From JBHIBC01 sp046758905 (GTDB lineage Bacteria > Acidobacteriota > Polarisedimenticolia > Gp22-AA2), in contig JBHIBC010000020.1 of NCBI GenBank assembly GCA_046758905.1, forward strand, positions 1 through 41,476: a stretch of 41,476 nt of DNA. Reading direction: 5' to 3'. Of this stretch, positions 24,133-32,308 are shown in pieces. Within the stretch, counting starts at the first letter, position 1, and every line of letters starts with the position of its first letter. The notes under the pieces are model-generated. The model was given only the letters and a program-made list of their open reading frames with translations. It did no database searches and was not told where the DNA came from. Both the position numbers and the translations under genes were made by a program.

Positions 24133-25275
24133 ATGACGTTTCCGGCCTTGTGCCTGCGCAATTTCAACTGGACGACCGGCAGTTTCATCATCGTCTACCA
24201 TCTCGGGCTGCTGATCGGCCTCCCCTTCTATTTCTACTACAGTCCTCCGGACCTGAACATGATCCTCGCGTCCGCGGGACTGCTCCTGCTCACCGAGATC
24301 GGCATCGGCGCCGGCTACCATCGCTACTACGCGCACCGCTGCTACTCGATAAGCAAGCCCGCCGAGATCGCCCTCCTCTCGCTCGGCAGTCTGGCGACCC
24401 AGGGCAGCGTGCTCCACTGGGCGCACGATCATCGCCTCCACCACTCCTACGTCGACACGGACAGCGACCCGTACTCCATCAAGAAGGGCTTCTGGTACGC
24501 GCACATCCTCTGGATGTTCACCAGGCGCAAGCCCATCGACGAACAGCGTGTGTCCGATCTGCTCGGCAGTCGACTGGTCCTGTTCCAGCACAAGCATCAT
24601 GCCGCCCTCAGCATCGGAGGCAACGCTCTCGTCTGCGCCCTGGTCGGGTGGCTGCTCGGCGATTACCTCGGGGCTTTCGTCCTCTCCTGGTGGACGCGTC
24701 TGTTCGTGTCGCATCACCTCACCTGGTTCGTGAACTCCATCGCCCACACCTGGGGAGAGAGGACCTACTCCAGGGAGCAGTCGGCGGTCGACAACTACAT
24801 CCTCGCCTTCCTCACCGTCGGGGAGGGCTACCACAACTACCACCACACTTTCGCCTCCGACTATCGCAACGGCTTCCGCTGGTACCATTTCGATCCGACC
24901 AAGTGGGTCATATGGAGCCTCAGCAAGATCGGCCTCGCGCGCGATCTCGTGAGGTTCGACCTGTACCGGATCCGCAGGCGGCTGCTCGGCGAGGACTGCA
25001 GGCTGCTCCTCAAGACGATTCGGGAGCGGGAGCGCGGCGGGAAACCGGGGCCGGAACAGAAGATCATTCAGTTCGCGGAGCGCATGCGCGCGAAGCTCGC
25101 CCGCATCTCCCGGCTCTCAGCGGAACTCCAGAAGCCCGCAGGGAGAAAGCGGGCCGCCGCCCCGAGCGCCACGCTGGAGGAGTTCAGGGCTCTCCGGCGA
25201 AGCCTCCGCCGGGACTGGAAGGAATGGTCGCGGGTCTGCGCCCGCGCCCTCCAGGCCTCCCCGGCCCCGTCGTGA
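24133..25275 (+). CDS. Acyl-CoA/acyl-lipid delta-9-type fatty acid desaturase
   Basis: 380 residues of the membrane di-iron desaturase family. The three histidine boxes are HRYYAH (63-68), HDHRLHH (98-104) and EGYHNYHH (231-238). Hydrophobic pairs flank them (FIIVYHLGLLIGLPFYFYY, MILASAGLLLLTEIGIG, ALVCALVGWLL, AFVLSWWTRLF). It introduces a cis double bond into saturated acyl chains, which raises membrane fluidity. The last 90 residues are charged and helical, longer than the catalytic domain needs. GAGAGGG lies about 5-7 nt before the ATG. The gene follows the csp-rrm pair by 43 bp on the same strand, so co-transcription as a cold-adaptation operon is likely; this is inference from position. 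Confidence 0.94.
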   Translation: MTFPALCLRNFNWTTGSFIIVYHLGLLIGLPFYFYYSPPDLNMILASAGLLLLTEIGIGAGYHRYYAHRCYSISKPAEIALLSLGSLATQGSVLHWAHDHRLHHSYVDTDSDPYSIKKGFWYAHILWMFTRRKPIDEQRVSDLLGSRLVLFQHKHHAALSIGGNALVCALVGWLLGDYLGAFVLSWWTRLFVSHHLTWFVNSIAHTWGERTYSREQSAVDNYILAFLTVGEGYHNYHHTFASDYRNGFRWYHFDPTKWVIWSLSKIGLARDLVRFDLYRIRRRLLGEDCRLLLKTIRERERGGKPGPEQKIIQFAERMRAKLARISRLSAELQKPAGRKRAAAPSATLEEFRALRRSLRRDWKEWSRVCARALQASPAPS

Positions 25276-25312
25276 GTCGGGCTCCGGGCCCCGTCCGGCG
25301 CACCGTCGGGGA

Positions 25313-25594
25313 CTAGTCGCTCCGGCTGGCGATCTCGATCAGGTGGTACCCGAACTGCGTCCTCACGGGTCCGTGCGCCTTGCCGACCTCGGCGCTGAAC
25401 ACCACCTCATCGAACTCCTTGACCATCCGCCCGGGACCGAACTCGCCCAGATCGCCCCCTTGCCGGCCCGAGGGGCACTGCGAGTGCTCCCTCGCCAGCG
25501 CCGCGAAGTCGGCACCTCCCTCGAGCTTCTTCTTCAGCGCCTCGCAGGCTGCCTGACTGGACACCAGGATGTGTCGCGCGCGTGCTCGGGCCAT
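25313..25594 (-). CDS. Single-domain parvulin-type peptidyl-prolyl isomerase
   Basis: 93 residues forming one rotamase domain: ARHILVSSQAACEALKKKLE, DFAALAREHSQCPSGRQGG, DLGEFGPGRMVKEFDEVVFS and VRTQFGYHLIEI. This matches PpiC (Par10), a cytosolic prolyl isomerase; there is no signal peptide. It accelerates cis-trans isomerisation of prolyl bonds during folding. It converges on the desaturase gene with 37 bp between stops and is followed on its own strand, further upstream, by the PAS sensor gene. Start at 25594 is the natural start of the domain. Confidence 0.93.
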   Translation of the reverse strand: MARARARHILVSSQAACEALKKKLEGGADFAALAREHSQCPSGRQGGDLGEFGPGRMVKEFDEVVFSAEVGKAHGPVRTQFGYHLIEIASRSD

Positions 25595-25662
25595 GTTCCG
25601 CCTCCTCTCGGTGGGTGGTGCGGCCGGGGGAAAAAGGACACACCAGGATAACCCGTTCGGCG

Positions 25663-26541
25663 TCAGTGCTCACCGTGGGAATTCAGGCCGAGCATCCGCC
25701 TGGACTCCGCCAGGCAGTTCGCGCAATATGTATGAGTGAAGCGAGCCGACGCGTGCCGCCGGACGTACTCCTCCAGGGGCCTCCACACGTCCTGGCCCTG
25801 AACGGAGGCGGCGCGATCCCGGATCAGCCCGCAGACGCAGCACACCGGCAGCAGGGATTCGTACAGCCCGATCCGCTTGCTCCTGCGCAGGTCGCGCAGG
25901 ACGGCCACCAGGATCCCCTCTTCCCGGAGGGCGGGGGCGCCCAGGACCAATTCCACCGGGACGCGATCGCCGTCCTTGCGGCGCGCGGCCATCTCCACCG
26001 GGCCGCCTTCCGCGACGCGAGCATGCTCCGCGGCGACGCCCCGCAGGAGCATCTCACGGCGCCGCCCCCTCTCCTCCTCGGGGATGAGCAGGGCGATATC
26101 GGCGCCCACCAGCTCCTCTCGTGAATAGCCCAGCATCCCGAGGGCCGCGCCGTTGACGAACAGGATGCGACCGCCCCGATCGCCGACGATAATGGCGTCG
26201 CTCGCCGCCTCGACGACGACCCGGAACCGCGCGTCCGCCGAGGCGAGCGCGAGCTGCGCCGCCAGGCGGCCCATGGGACGCAGCACCGTCAGGTACACCC
26301 CCGGCAGGATCAGGACGGTCAAGATGGTCGCGTCCAGCAGGTTCACCAGGGGTCCCCAGGACAGGGATAGGGCGGTCAGCAGGTGCATGACGAACCATTC
26401 CGCGAGGAACACGCCTCCCAGGCACGCCGGAACCATCCTGGACCAGAGACGGAGCGACGCTTGCCGCTCGATCCGTCGCGCGACGGTCCGGTTCGCCGCC
26501 AGTGGGAACACCGCGCTCGACCCTTCAGCCCCGAACGACAT
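25663..26541 (-). CDS. Membrane PAS-domain sensor with C-terminal cysteine motif
   Basis: 292 residues. Two transmembrane segments lie near 36-58 (MVPACLGGVFLAEWFVMHLL) and 65-88 (LLDATILTVLILPGVYLTVL). A PAS domain covers about 103-215 (FRVVVEAASDAIIVGDRGGR, GYSREELVGADIALLIPEEE). The tail has CCVCGLIRDRAA, W-x-PLEEYVRRHA and FTHTYCANC, a CxxC...CxxC arrangement I recognise at the end of many bacterial PAS proteins; it may bind zinc or sense redox state. There is no kinase, HTH or GGDEF domain, so output must go through a partner. GGAGG lies 7 nt before the ATG at 26541. It follows the outer-membrane barrel gene by 119 bp on the same strand. Confidence 0.82.
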   Translation of the reverse strand: MSFGAEGSSAVFPLAANRTVARRIERQASLRLWSRMVPACLGGVFLAEWFVMHLLTALSLSWGPLVNLLDATILTVLILPGVYLTVLRPMGRLAAQLALASADARFRVVVEAASDAIIVGDRGGRILFVNGAALGMLGYSREELVGADIALLIPEEERGRRREMLLRGVAAEHARVAEGGPVEMAARRKDGDRVPVELVLGAPALREEGILVAVLRDLRRSKRIGLYESLLPVCCVCGLIRDRAASVQGQDVWRPLEEYVRRHASARFTHTYCANCLAESRRMLGLNSHGEH

Positions 26542-26660
26542 GGTCGATCCTCCACCTCTTCGGTTGAAGCCCGGCGAGCCGCACCGGCCTCCCCCGACGC
26601 CATCCCGGCGGGCCGGCGGCTCGTCGCCGCCGCCCCGGGGGCGCCCCATCGGCGGGCCCC

Positions 26661-27665
26661 TCAGAAGGTCTTGCTCAGGCCGGCGGTCACACTGAACGCC
26701 GGGGTCAGTTGGGCATCGTTGACGTCCTCGTACACCGGAACCGACACGTGCAGATAGTAGCGCGTTCCCTCGGGCGAGGTCAGGGTGATTCCGGGGGTCA
26801 GGTTGACGATCGTCGCGCCCGTGTTCGGGACGAGCCGATTCAGGAACCGATCGTGCGGAGTGATCCGGGCGTTCAGCTGCCCGGAGATCAGGACGACCGG
26901 CGTGACGGCCCAGTTGACCCCGGCGTTCAGGATGGTGATGTCGCCGAAGTCGTAGTCGAGGCCGTTCTGTCCGTTGGCCTGGTAGGAGCCCGAGAGGAAG
27001 CCGTCGAGACGGTCCGGGATCCACTGGTGGTCGTAATAGATGGATGCGACGGCGTCGTAGGACCCCGTCCCCGGCATGAGGGTCGGCTCATTGATGTCCC
27101 CCTCGCTGTCCCGCAGCTTCCACTCCCCGGTCGGGAGCTTCGCCCCGATGCCGCCCACCAGGAGGTCCCTGGCCGAGACGACGAGGGCCAGCCGAGCCAC
27201 GAGTCGCACGTCTCCGAAGCCCGAGGTACCGTCCTGGCGGGTGAAGAACTCATCCGGAGTGCCCACCTCGTCGAAATGCTCGTGATCCCGGTCGTTCAGA
27301 AACGGGATCGTCAGCGCCAGGGAGAATCTCTCCGTGACCCCGACATTGAGGTCCAGCTGCGCCAGCTTGTTCACCGTGCGGATCTCCCGGTGATCTCCGG
27401 GATCGATCCTCCCCTGCTCGAAGGACACCTCCGCCGCCAGGACTTCATCGGCGCCGCCCGTGCCGCGGCGCTTGCGGTCCTGCGAGATGTAGCGATAGGA
27501 GAGGTCCAGAGTGATCCGCCCGCGCTGTTGGATCCCCTCCTGAGTGCCCGTCACCAGGAAACAGCTCGACGCGCCGCAGCTCGCCGAGGCTCGGTTCGGT
27601 TCCGTCATGAAAAGCGCCAGCAGAAGGAATGGGGACAGTCGGACTCGCTTCGTCACTCGGGTCAT
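26661..27665 (-). CDS. Outer-membrane beta-barrel protein, putative transporter family
   Basis: 334 residues. Signal peptide MTRVTKRVRLSPFLLLALFM ends near RASA. The mature start has SCGASSCFLVTGTQEG, with two cysteines that could form a disulfide. Alternating hydrophobic strands follow (RITLDLSYRYISQDRKRR, QLDLNVGVTERFSLALTIPF, DVRLVARLALVVSARDLLVG), and the protein ends in LSKTF, an aromatic C-terminal residue typical of outer-membrane barrels. AGGAG lies 5 nt before the ATG at 27665. The upstream gene on the strand is a small Cys-rich exported protein, which makes a metal- or redox-linked function thinkable but unproven. I do not recognise the precise family. Confidence 0.75.
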   Translation of the reverse strand: MTRVTKRVRLSPFLLLALFMTEPNRASASCGASSCFLVTGTQEGIQQRGRITLDLSYRYISQDRKRRGTGGADEVLAAEVSFEQGRIDPGDHREIRTVNKLAQLDLNVGVTERFSLALTIPFLNDRDHEHFDEVGTPDEFFTRQDGTSGFGDVRLVARLALVVSARDLLVGGIGAKLPTGEWKLRDSEGDINEPTLMPGTGSYDAVASIYYDHQWIPDRLDGFLSGSYQANGQNGLDYDFGDITILNAGVNWAVTPVVLISGQLNARITPHDRFLNRLVPNTGATIVNLTPGITLTSPEGTRYYLHVSVPVYEDVNDAQLTPAFSVTAGLSKTF

Positions 27666-27775
27666 GGTGTCTCCTCGCCGGAACGGACGCGGGACATGCG
27701 CTCCCCGCGATCCCGGCCGAGGGCGGGCGAGCGGCATGCGCCGCTACTGAGATGGATCGGTCTGTGGGTCGCCGC

Positions 27776-28192
27776 TCAGGCGATGGGTCGAGGGGGAGGA
27801 GTGCGCGGGCAGGGAGTCCGGGACTCCGGGTCGGGGACGGTCAGAGACAGCGTCTCCCACCCGGGGCTCCTCCAGACTCGCGGAGGGGACGCGGGCGGCA
27901 GGCACTTCTGCCCCGGGTCGTCCGTCACGGTCGCCATGCCCCGATCCTTCGGGCAGGGTCCAAGGTAGGAGGTCGCAGCGGACGTCCCGACCGAGCGGCC
28001 GTCCGTCCGCCCGGAGGCCTGTCGCGGGGCGCGCGCCGCGTGGCATCTGCACTTGGCCATGCGGACACAGCACAGGCAGCGGTCCGGATCCGAGCGGGAC
28101 GGATGTCTCAGATCGCGGAGATTGGCGCCGCCGAAGACAAGCAGCAGGGCGCCAGCGCCGATCATCCTTGAGACGAGAAGTCTCCCGCGCAT
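27776..28192 (-). CDS. Small Cys-rich exported protein, unknown function
   Basis: 138 residues. N terminus MRGRLLVSRMIGAGALLLVF is a signal peptide or anchor. The mature part starts with a dense cysteine cluster, DRCLCCVRMAKCRCH, followed by further cysteines in YLGPCPKD and GQKCLPP, then a proline-rich tail. GGGGAAGGGG directly precedes the ATG, a slightly too close ribosome-binding site. The composition recalls small secreted metal-handling proteins, but I cannot name the family. It is 110 bp upstream of the outer-membrane barrel gene on the same strand, so the two may form an operon. A long antisense frame exists, so coding status is likely rather than certain. Confidence 0.55.
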   Translation of the reverse strand: MRGRLLVSRMIGAGALLLVFGGANLRDLRHPSRSDPDRCLCCVRMAKCRCHAARAPRQASGRTDGRSVGTSAATSYLGPCPKDRGMATVTDDPGQKCLPPASPPRVWRSPGWETLSLTVPDPESRTPCPRTPPPRPIA

Positions 28193-28334
28193 CCCCTTCC
28201 CCAAGAGCCTGCGACGAAGGATCCTACGCCCATCGCGGGCGGAAGGCGAGGACCCGCCCGGGATCCCGGGCCGCCGACATGAGAGCCCGGCCCTCCGCCG
28301 GCCGAGGGCCTTGCGCGGCTCGAGCCGAAGGCCC

Positions 28335-29174
28335 TCACCCCCTCAGGCCGCTGACGTAGGCGGCGGTCAGGGCGTTTCTCGGCTCCTCGAAGATCCGCCG
28401 CGCCGGGCCGCTCTCCACCAGTTCTCCGGCGCCGTTCCGGACCCAGAACAGAGCGACGTCGTCGGCGATCCGTCGCGCCTGCGCCAGGTTGTGGGTGACG
28501 ATCACCACCGTGTAGCGTCCCCGCAGACCGGCGATCAGGTCCTCCACGACGCCGCCGGAGACCGGGTCGAGGGCGCTGCAGGGCTCGTCCAGCAACAGCA
28601 CCTCGGGGTCCAGCGCCAGGGCGCGCGCCAGACACAGGCGCTGCTGCTGGCCGCCCGACAGCGTGAGGGCCGGGGCGTCCAGCCGATCCCGGACCTCGTC
28701 CCACAGGCCGACATCCCGAAGGGCCCGTTCGACGATTCTCTCGATGCCCCGGCGATCGCCGAGCCCGTGTTCCGCCAGGGGGAAGGATAGGTTCTTCCGA
28801 ACGGACAGCGGAAAGGGATTCGGCTTCTGGAAGATCATCCCGATGCGGCGTCGCAGCGCGACCACGTCATTCTCCGGTGCCAGCACCTCCTCCGTGCCGA
28901 TCCGGACGCGGCCCGACACCCGGCAGCGGGGGATCAGATCGGTCAGCCGGTTGAGACACATCAGGAAGCTGGTCTTACCGCAGCCCGACGGGCCGACGAT
29001 CGCCGTGATGCAACCTTTGTTGATCGAGAGCGTGATGTCTTTCAGAACGGGCTTGTCACCGTAACGGAGGCCGAGCCTCTCCGTGCGGATGAGCGGGTGG
29101 GGCTCGCAGCAAGGAGGCCGATCCTCCAGCGGGAACCAGGGGCGGGCCGCCGGGACGTGATCCCGCTCGCTCAT
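28335..29174 (-). CDS. pstB: Phosphate ABC transporter ATP-binding protein PstB
   Basis: 279 residues. Walker A GPSGCGKTS, Q-loop IFQKPNPFPLSV (the PNPFP sequence is diagnostic for PstB), signature LSGGQQQR, Walker B VLLLDEP and the switch histidine in IVTHNLAQA are all present. A 25-residue N-terminal extension with a CC pair (DRPPCCEPHP) is unusual. It energises phosphate import together with PstC and PstA. Its ATG overlaps the pstA stop by 4 bp (ATGA, 29171-29174). No phoU follows; the next gene downstream is the Cys-rich protein on the same strand after about 140 bp. Confidence 0.96.
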   Translation of the reverse strand: MSERDHVPAARPWFPLEDRPPCCEPHPLIRTERLGLRYGDKPVLKDITLSINKGCITAIVGPSGCGKTSFLMCLNRLTDLIPRCRVSGRVRIGTEEVLAPENDVVALRRRIGMIFQKPNPFPLSVRKNLSFPLAEHGLGDRRGIERIVERALRDVGLWDEVRDRLDAPALTLSGGQQQRLCLARALALDPEVLLLDEPCSALDPVSGGVVEDLIAGLRGRYTVVIVTHNLAQARRIADDVALFWVRNGAGELVESGPARRIFEEPRNALTAAYVSGLRG

Positions 29175-30025
29175 GCCTTGACGATCCCCCCGTGGAGCCA
29201 GCGCCCCGCCAGCCATGACGCCGCACCGTTGATCGCCAGGAGCAGCGCGATCAGCACCAGCGCGGACGCGTACGCGTTGGACGTCCCTCCAGGGACGTTC
29301 ATCGAGAGGTCGAAGATGTGCACGGACAGCGCCCGTCCGGAGTCCAGCAGGGATCCGGGCATGCGGTCCACGTAGCCGCTGGTGAAGATCAGCGCCGCCG
29401 TCTCCGCGATCGCGCGTCCCGTCCCCAGGACCAGGCCCACGATGAGCCCGGGCGTCGCCGCGGGCAGAACCAGCCGGAACAGCGTGGCCGTGCGCGAGAG
29501 ACCGAGGGCGGCGGCCCCGAGCCGGTAGTCCATGGGGACCGCGCGGATGCCCTCCTCCGTCGAGCGGATCAGGACGGGGAGGACCATGCACGCGAGGGTG
29601 AGCCCGCCTGACAGAATGGAGAAGCCCAGCCCCAGCGCAGTGCAGAAAAAGGCGTTCCCGAACAGTCCGAACACGATGGACGGCACGCCCGCCAGAACAT
29701 CCAGGCTGCGCCGCACCAGCCGGCCGAACGCGCCCTCCTCGGAGTCGAACTCGCCCAGCAGTATGGCCGTGCCGAGGCCGATGGGGACGGCCACCAGCAT
29801 GCAGACGGCCAGGATGAGGACGGTCGAGACGAGGATCGGCCCGATGCCCCCTGCGCGCCCGGCGTCGCGGGGCGGCGCGGCGAGGAAATCCCACGACAGC
29901 CGTCCGACGCCGTTCCACGCGAGATCGCCCACCATCCAGACGAAGATCGCGGTCACCGCGCCCGCCGCCGCCCAGACGAGGGCCGTCGCGATCCGGTCCT
30001 GTCGACGAGACGGGCCGCTAGACAC
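29171..30025 (-). CDS. pstA: Phosphate ABC transporter permease PstA
   Basis: 284 residues, six predicted membrane helices. The permease loop motif is EEGIRAVPMDYRLGAAALGLSR (the last two residues are part of the same run), followed by FRLVLPAATPGLIVGLVLGT and RAIAETAALIF, as in PstA. The GTG at 30025 is preferred because GGAGG lies 8 nt upstream; this makes it overlap pstC by 8 bp, and its stop overlaps pstB by 4 bp. A longer TTG start at 30061 is possible. It forms the inner-membrane channel with PstC. Confidence 0.95.
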   Translation of the reverse strand: MSSGPSRRQDRIATALVWAAAGAVTAIFVWMVGDLAWNGVGRLSWDFLAAPPRDAGRAGGIGPILVSTVLILAVCMLVAVPIGLGTAILLGEFDSEEGAFGRLVRRSLDVLAGVPSIVFGLFGNAFFCTALGLGFSILSGGLTLACMVLPVLIRSTEEGIRAVPMDYRLGAAALGLSRTATLFRLVLPAATPGLIVGLVLGTGRAIAETAALIFTSGYVDRMPGSLLDSGRALSVHIFDLSMNVPGGTSNAYASALVLIALLLAINGAASWLAGRWLHGGIVKA

Positions 30026-30872
30026 GGATCCGCCCTCCACCGGCGGCCTCCGCCGCGGCAACGAGCGCCACGATCATGACCATCAGCACGAGGCCGCTGA
30101 CGAAGAGCGCGGAGCGGTGGCCGCCCATGGCGTATGCCATCTCCAGGGCGATGTTGGCGGTCAACGTCCGGACGGAATCGAACCCGCTCCCGGGGGTCTG
30201 CACCACGTTCCCGCAGACCATCAGCACCGCCATCGTCTCGCCGGCGGCGCGCGCGGTGGCCAGGAACACCCCCGTGAACAGCCCGGGCCGCGCGGCGGGC
30301 AGGACCACCCGCCTCACCGTCGCCCAGCGCGTCAGGCCCAGCGCGGCCGCCCCCCGAACGTACTCGCGGGGGACGCCGCGGAGGCTCGAGTCCGCCAGCA
30401 ACGCGACGGTCGGCAGGATCATGAGACTGAGGATCGCGACGCCGGCGAGCAGGCTGGTCCCGGGAGGCCCGAGTCGAGCGATCAGGGGCACCAGCACCAC
30501 GAGCCCCCAGAAACCATAGACGACCGATGGCACTCCCGCCAGGAGCTCGATCAGCCGCCGATAGGAGCGGGCCGCGGCCGGCGGCGCGTAGTAGCTGCAG
30601 AAGAGCCCGGACAGAATCCCGAGAGGCGCCGCCACCAGCACCGAGCCGAGCGTCACGAGCACAGTGCCCGAGAGCATCGGGGCCAGGTTGTAGAGCCCCT
30701 CGGTCGGGTGCCAGGAAGCGTCGGTGAAGAAGCGCATCGGGCCGGGGTCCCGAAGCGCCGGCAGGGCCTCCCGAAAGACGAAGACGAGGATGATGGCCAC
30801 GATCGCGCCCGCGACGGCGGCGGCGCCTCTAAGGGCCCAGACGAGGAGGGCATCACCTCGTGACCGGGACAA
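30018..30872 (-). CDS. pstC: Phosphate ABC transporter permease PstC
   Basis: 284 residues with six hydrophobic segments. Typical features are DPGPMRFFTDASWHPTEGLY early on, SLRGVPREYVRGAAALGLTR in the coupling loop and RAAGETMAVLMVCGN. There is no in-frame ATG at the N terminus. The TTG at 30872 has GGAG 8 nt upstream and the protein begins naturally there, so it overlaps pstS by 20 bp. Such overlaps through the whole operon point to coupled translation. Confidence 0.94.
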   Translation of the reverse strand: MSRSRGDALLVWALRGAAAVAGAIVAIILVFVFREALPALRDPGPMRFFTDASWHPTEGLYNLAPMLSGTVLVTLGSVLVAAPLGILSGLFCSYYAPPAAARSYRRLIELLAGVPSVVYGFWGLVVLVPLIARLGPPGTSLLAGVAILSLMILPTVALLADSSLRGVPREYVRGAAALGLTRWATVRRVVLPAARPGLFTGVFLATARAAGETMAVLMVCGNVVQTPGSGFDSVRTLTANIALEMAYAMGGHRSALFVSGLVLMVMIVALVAAAEAAGGGRIRV

Positions 30873-31698
30873 AGTACTGGCTCCGCACGATGTCGCGCGC
30901 GTCGGGAGAGCGCGCGAACTCGATGAAGACCTCGACCAGGCCCACAGGGAGGGCCCGGGTCACCAGGTTGAGGGGACGAGAGAGCGGGAAGCTGCCGTTC
31001 CTGACGTTCTCGACGGACGGCGCGATCCCCCCGACCGGCAGAAGCTTGACCGGGACCCCGTGAGTCGCGTCGTACTCCGCCGTCCCGATGGATACGTAAC
31101 CGATGGCATGCGGGTTGCCCGCGACGGTCTTGATCGCCTGTTCGTTGTCCCCGACGACCACGTGCGCCTCGATGTCGGCGCTCCTGAGCCGGAAGTAGCT
31201 CAGGAAGAGCTCCAGAGTCGAGCGCCCTTCGGCCTTGTTCACCACGGTGATCCGCGCGTCCGGCCCGCCGACTTCCCGCCAGTTCCCGATCCTGCCCCTG
31301 TAGATGTCGACCACTTGGTCGTCCGCGAGGCTCGTCAAGGGATTGCTCCCGTGCACGATGATGCAGACCCCGTCGCGGGCGATGGTGAAGGCGAAGAGAT
31401 CGCGCTCGCCCTCCTTGAGCGCGCGGGAGACCATGCCGATGTCGGCGAGCCCCCGGCGGGCGTCGGCGATGCCGCGCGAGGAGCCGCCCGTCTGCACGTC
31501 CACCCGCACGCCGGGGTGAAGCGACTCGAAGCGCCGGCCGATCTCCGCCGCCAGCGGAGCGACGGTGCTCGATCCGGTCAGGACCAGCTTGCCATGGAGC
31601 GCGGAGTCACCCCGCTCGGGGCCCGAGGGAGAGCGTTGGCAGCAGAGGCCGGCGGCCGCGACCGCAAGGAGAACGCCTCCCACACGGAGCCGGGTCAC
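30853..31698 (-). CDS. pstS: Periplasmic phosphate-binding protein PstS
   Basis: 281 residues. Signal region TRLRVGGVLLAVAAAGLCC could be a lipoprotein signal (two cysteines), though the lipobox is not canonical. The phosphate-binding loops are recognisable: LTGSSTVAPLAAEIGRRF, TGGSSRGIADARRGLADIGM, and NKAEGRSTLELFLSYFRL. It captures Pi in the periplasm for PstCAB. The start is GTG with GAGG about 10 nt upstream. It follows the ArsR-family gene by 18 bp, so it is the first transporter gene of the regulator-headed operon. This PstS is of the shorter type. Confidence 0.94.
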   Translation of the reverse strand: MTRLRVGGVLLAVAAAGLCCQRSPSGPERGDSALHGKLVLTGSSTVAPLAAEIGRRFESLHPGVRVDVQTGGSSRGIADARRGLADIGMVSRALKEGERDLFAFTIARDGVCIIVHGSNPLTSLADDQVVDIYRGRIGNWREVGGPDARITVVNKAEGRSTLELFLSYFRLRSADIEAHVVVGDNEQAIKTVAGNPHAIGYVSIGTAEYDATHGVPVKLLPVGGIAPSVENVRNGSFPLSRPLNLVTRALPVGLVEVFIEFARSPDARDIVRSQYFVPVTR

Positions 31699-31716
31699 GG
31701 GGCGCGCCTCACGGCC

Positions 31717-32061
31717 TCAGTCGAACGACAGACGGCAACAGCCGAGGTCGATGGCCCTGCCCGAGCGGGCGGCCTCCACCCCCGGAGTGAGGCTGTACAG
31801 GACCTCCTTCCCGTCACGCGTGGCTGTCACGAGTCCGCCGTCGCGGAGAACCCTGAGGTGGTGCGAGAGCAGGCTCTGATCCAGGCGAAGAACGGCGTTC
31901 ATCTCGCCGACGTGCTTCGGGCCCGTCATCAGGATCTCGATAACGGCCAGGCGGGTGGTGTCCGCCAGAAGCTTCAGCTTGTCGGCGCAATCCTGCCGGA
32001 AAGAGGCGCTCCGTCGCTTCACGAGTCCAGCCTCCGGACCCTCGAATACACCAGCGTTCAT
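31717..32061 (-). CDS. ArsR-family winged-helix transcriptional regulator heading the pst operon
   Basis: 114 residues. The winged helix runs through LKLLADTTRLAVIEILMTG, KHVGEMNAVLRLDQSLLSHH (recognition helix), LRVLRDGGLVTATRDGKEVL and YSLTP. The arsenite motif ELCVCDL is absent: the equivalent stretch reads KHVGEMNAVLRL. Two adjacent cysteines, GCC, sit near the C terminus and might bind a metal(loid). The ATG at 32061 lies inside a perfect 18-bp palindrome that also covers the -10 region, which suggests autorepression. Being 18 bp upstream of pstS, it probably controls phosphate uptake in place of the usual PhoB. The ligand is unknown. Confidence 0.92.
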   Translation of the reverse strand: MNAGVFEGPEAGLVKRRSASFRQDCADKLKLLADTTRLAVIEILMTGPKHVGEMNAVLRLDQSLLSHHLRVLRDGGLVTATRDGKEVLYSLTPGVEAARSGRAIDLGCCRLSFD

Positions 32062-32094
32062 ATGAACGCTACTTCAATTAATTGGAGGTGTCAA
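32053..32094 (-). promoter_or_regulatory. arsR-pst promoter with 18-bp palindromic operator over the start codon
   Basis: On the minus strand a perfect -35 box TTGACA (32094-32089) is followed after 17 bp by TAGCGT (32071-32066). The perfect palindrome AGCGTTCATATGAACGCT (32053-32070) overlaps the -10 box and contains the arsR start codon. TTCAT-ATGAA-type dyads are typical ArsR/SmtB operators. Transcription would start at or next to the ATG, so the mRNA may be leaderless. A second small palindrome, CAATTAATTG (32075-32084), lies in the spacer. Confidence 0.7.
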
Positions 32095-32308
32095 GCGGGC
32101 ACCCTCACCCCGCAACCGAGCGGCGAGCTGCGGAGGGAGGACGCCCGGCGGCGGGCCGCGGCATCCGTCGGATCGGGCCGGGGCGGCTCGTGGCGGGCTC
32201 CTCGGAAGGGGCGTCCGTCACGGCATGCCGGCCCTCAGGGAACGGGGGGAGGCCTCCGCCCGGGCCCGCGGGAAGGCTCGACGCGCCGACCCGGCGGCCG
32301 CGCCCGGA

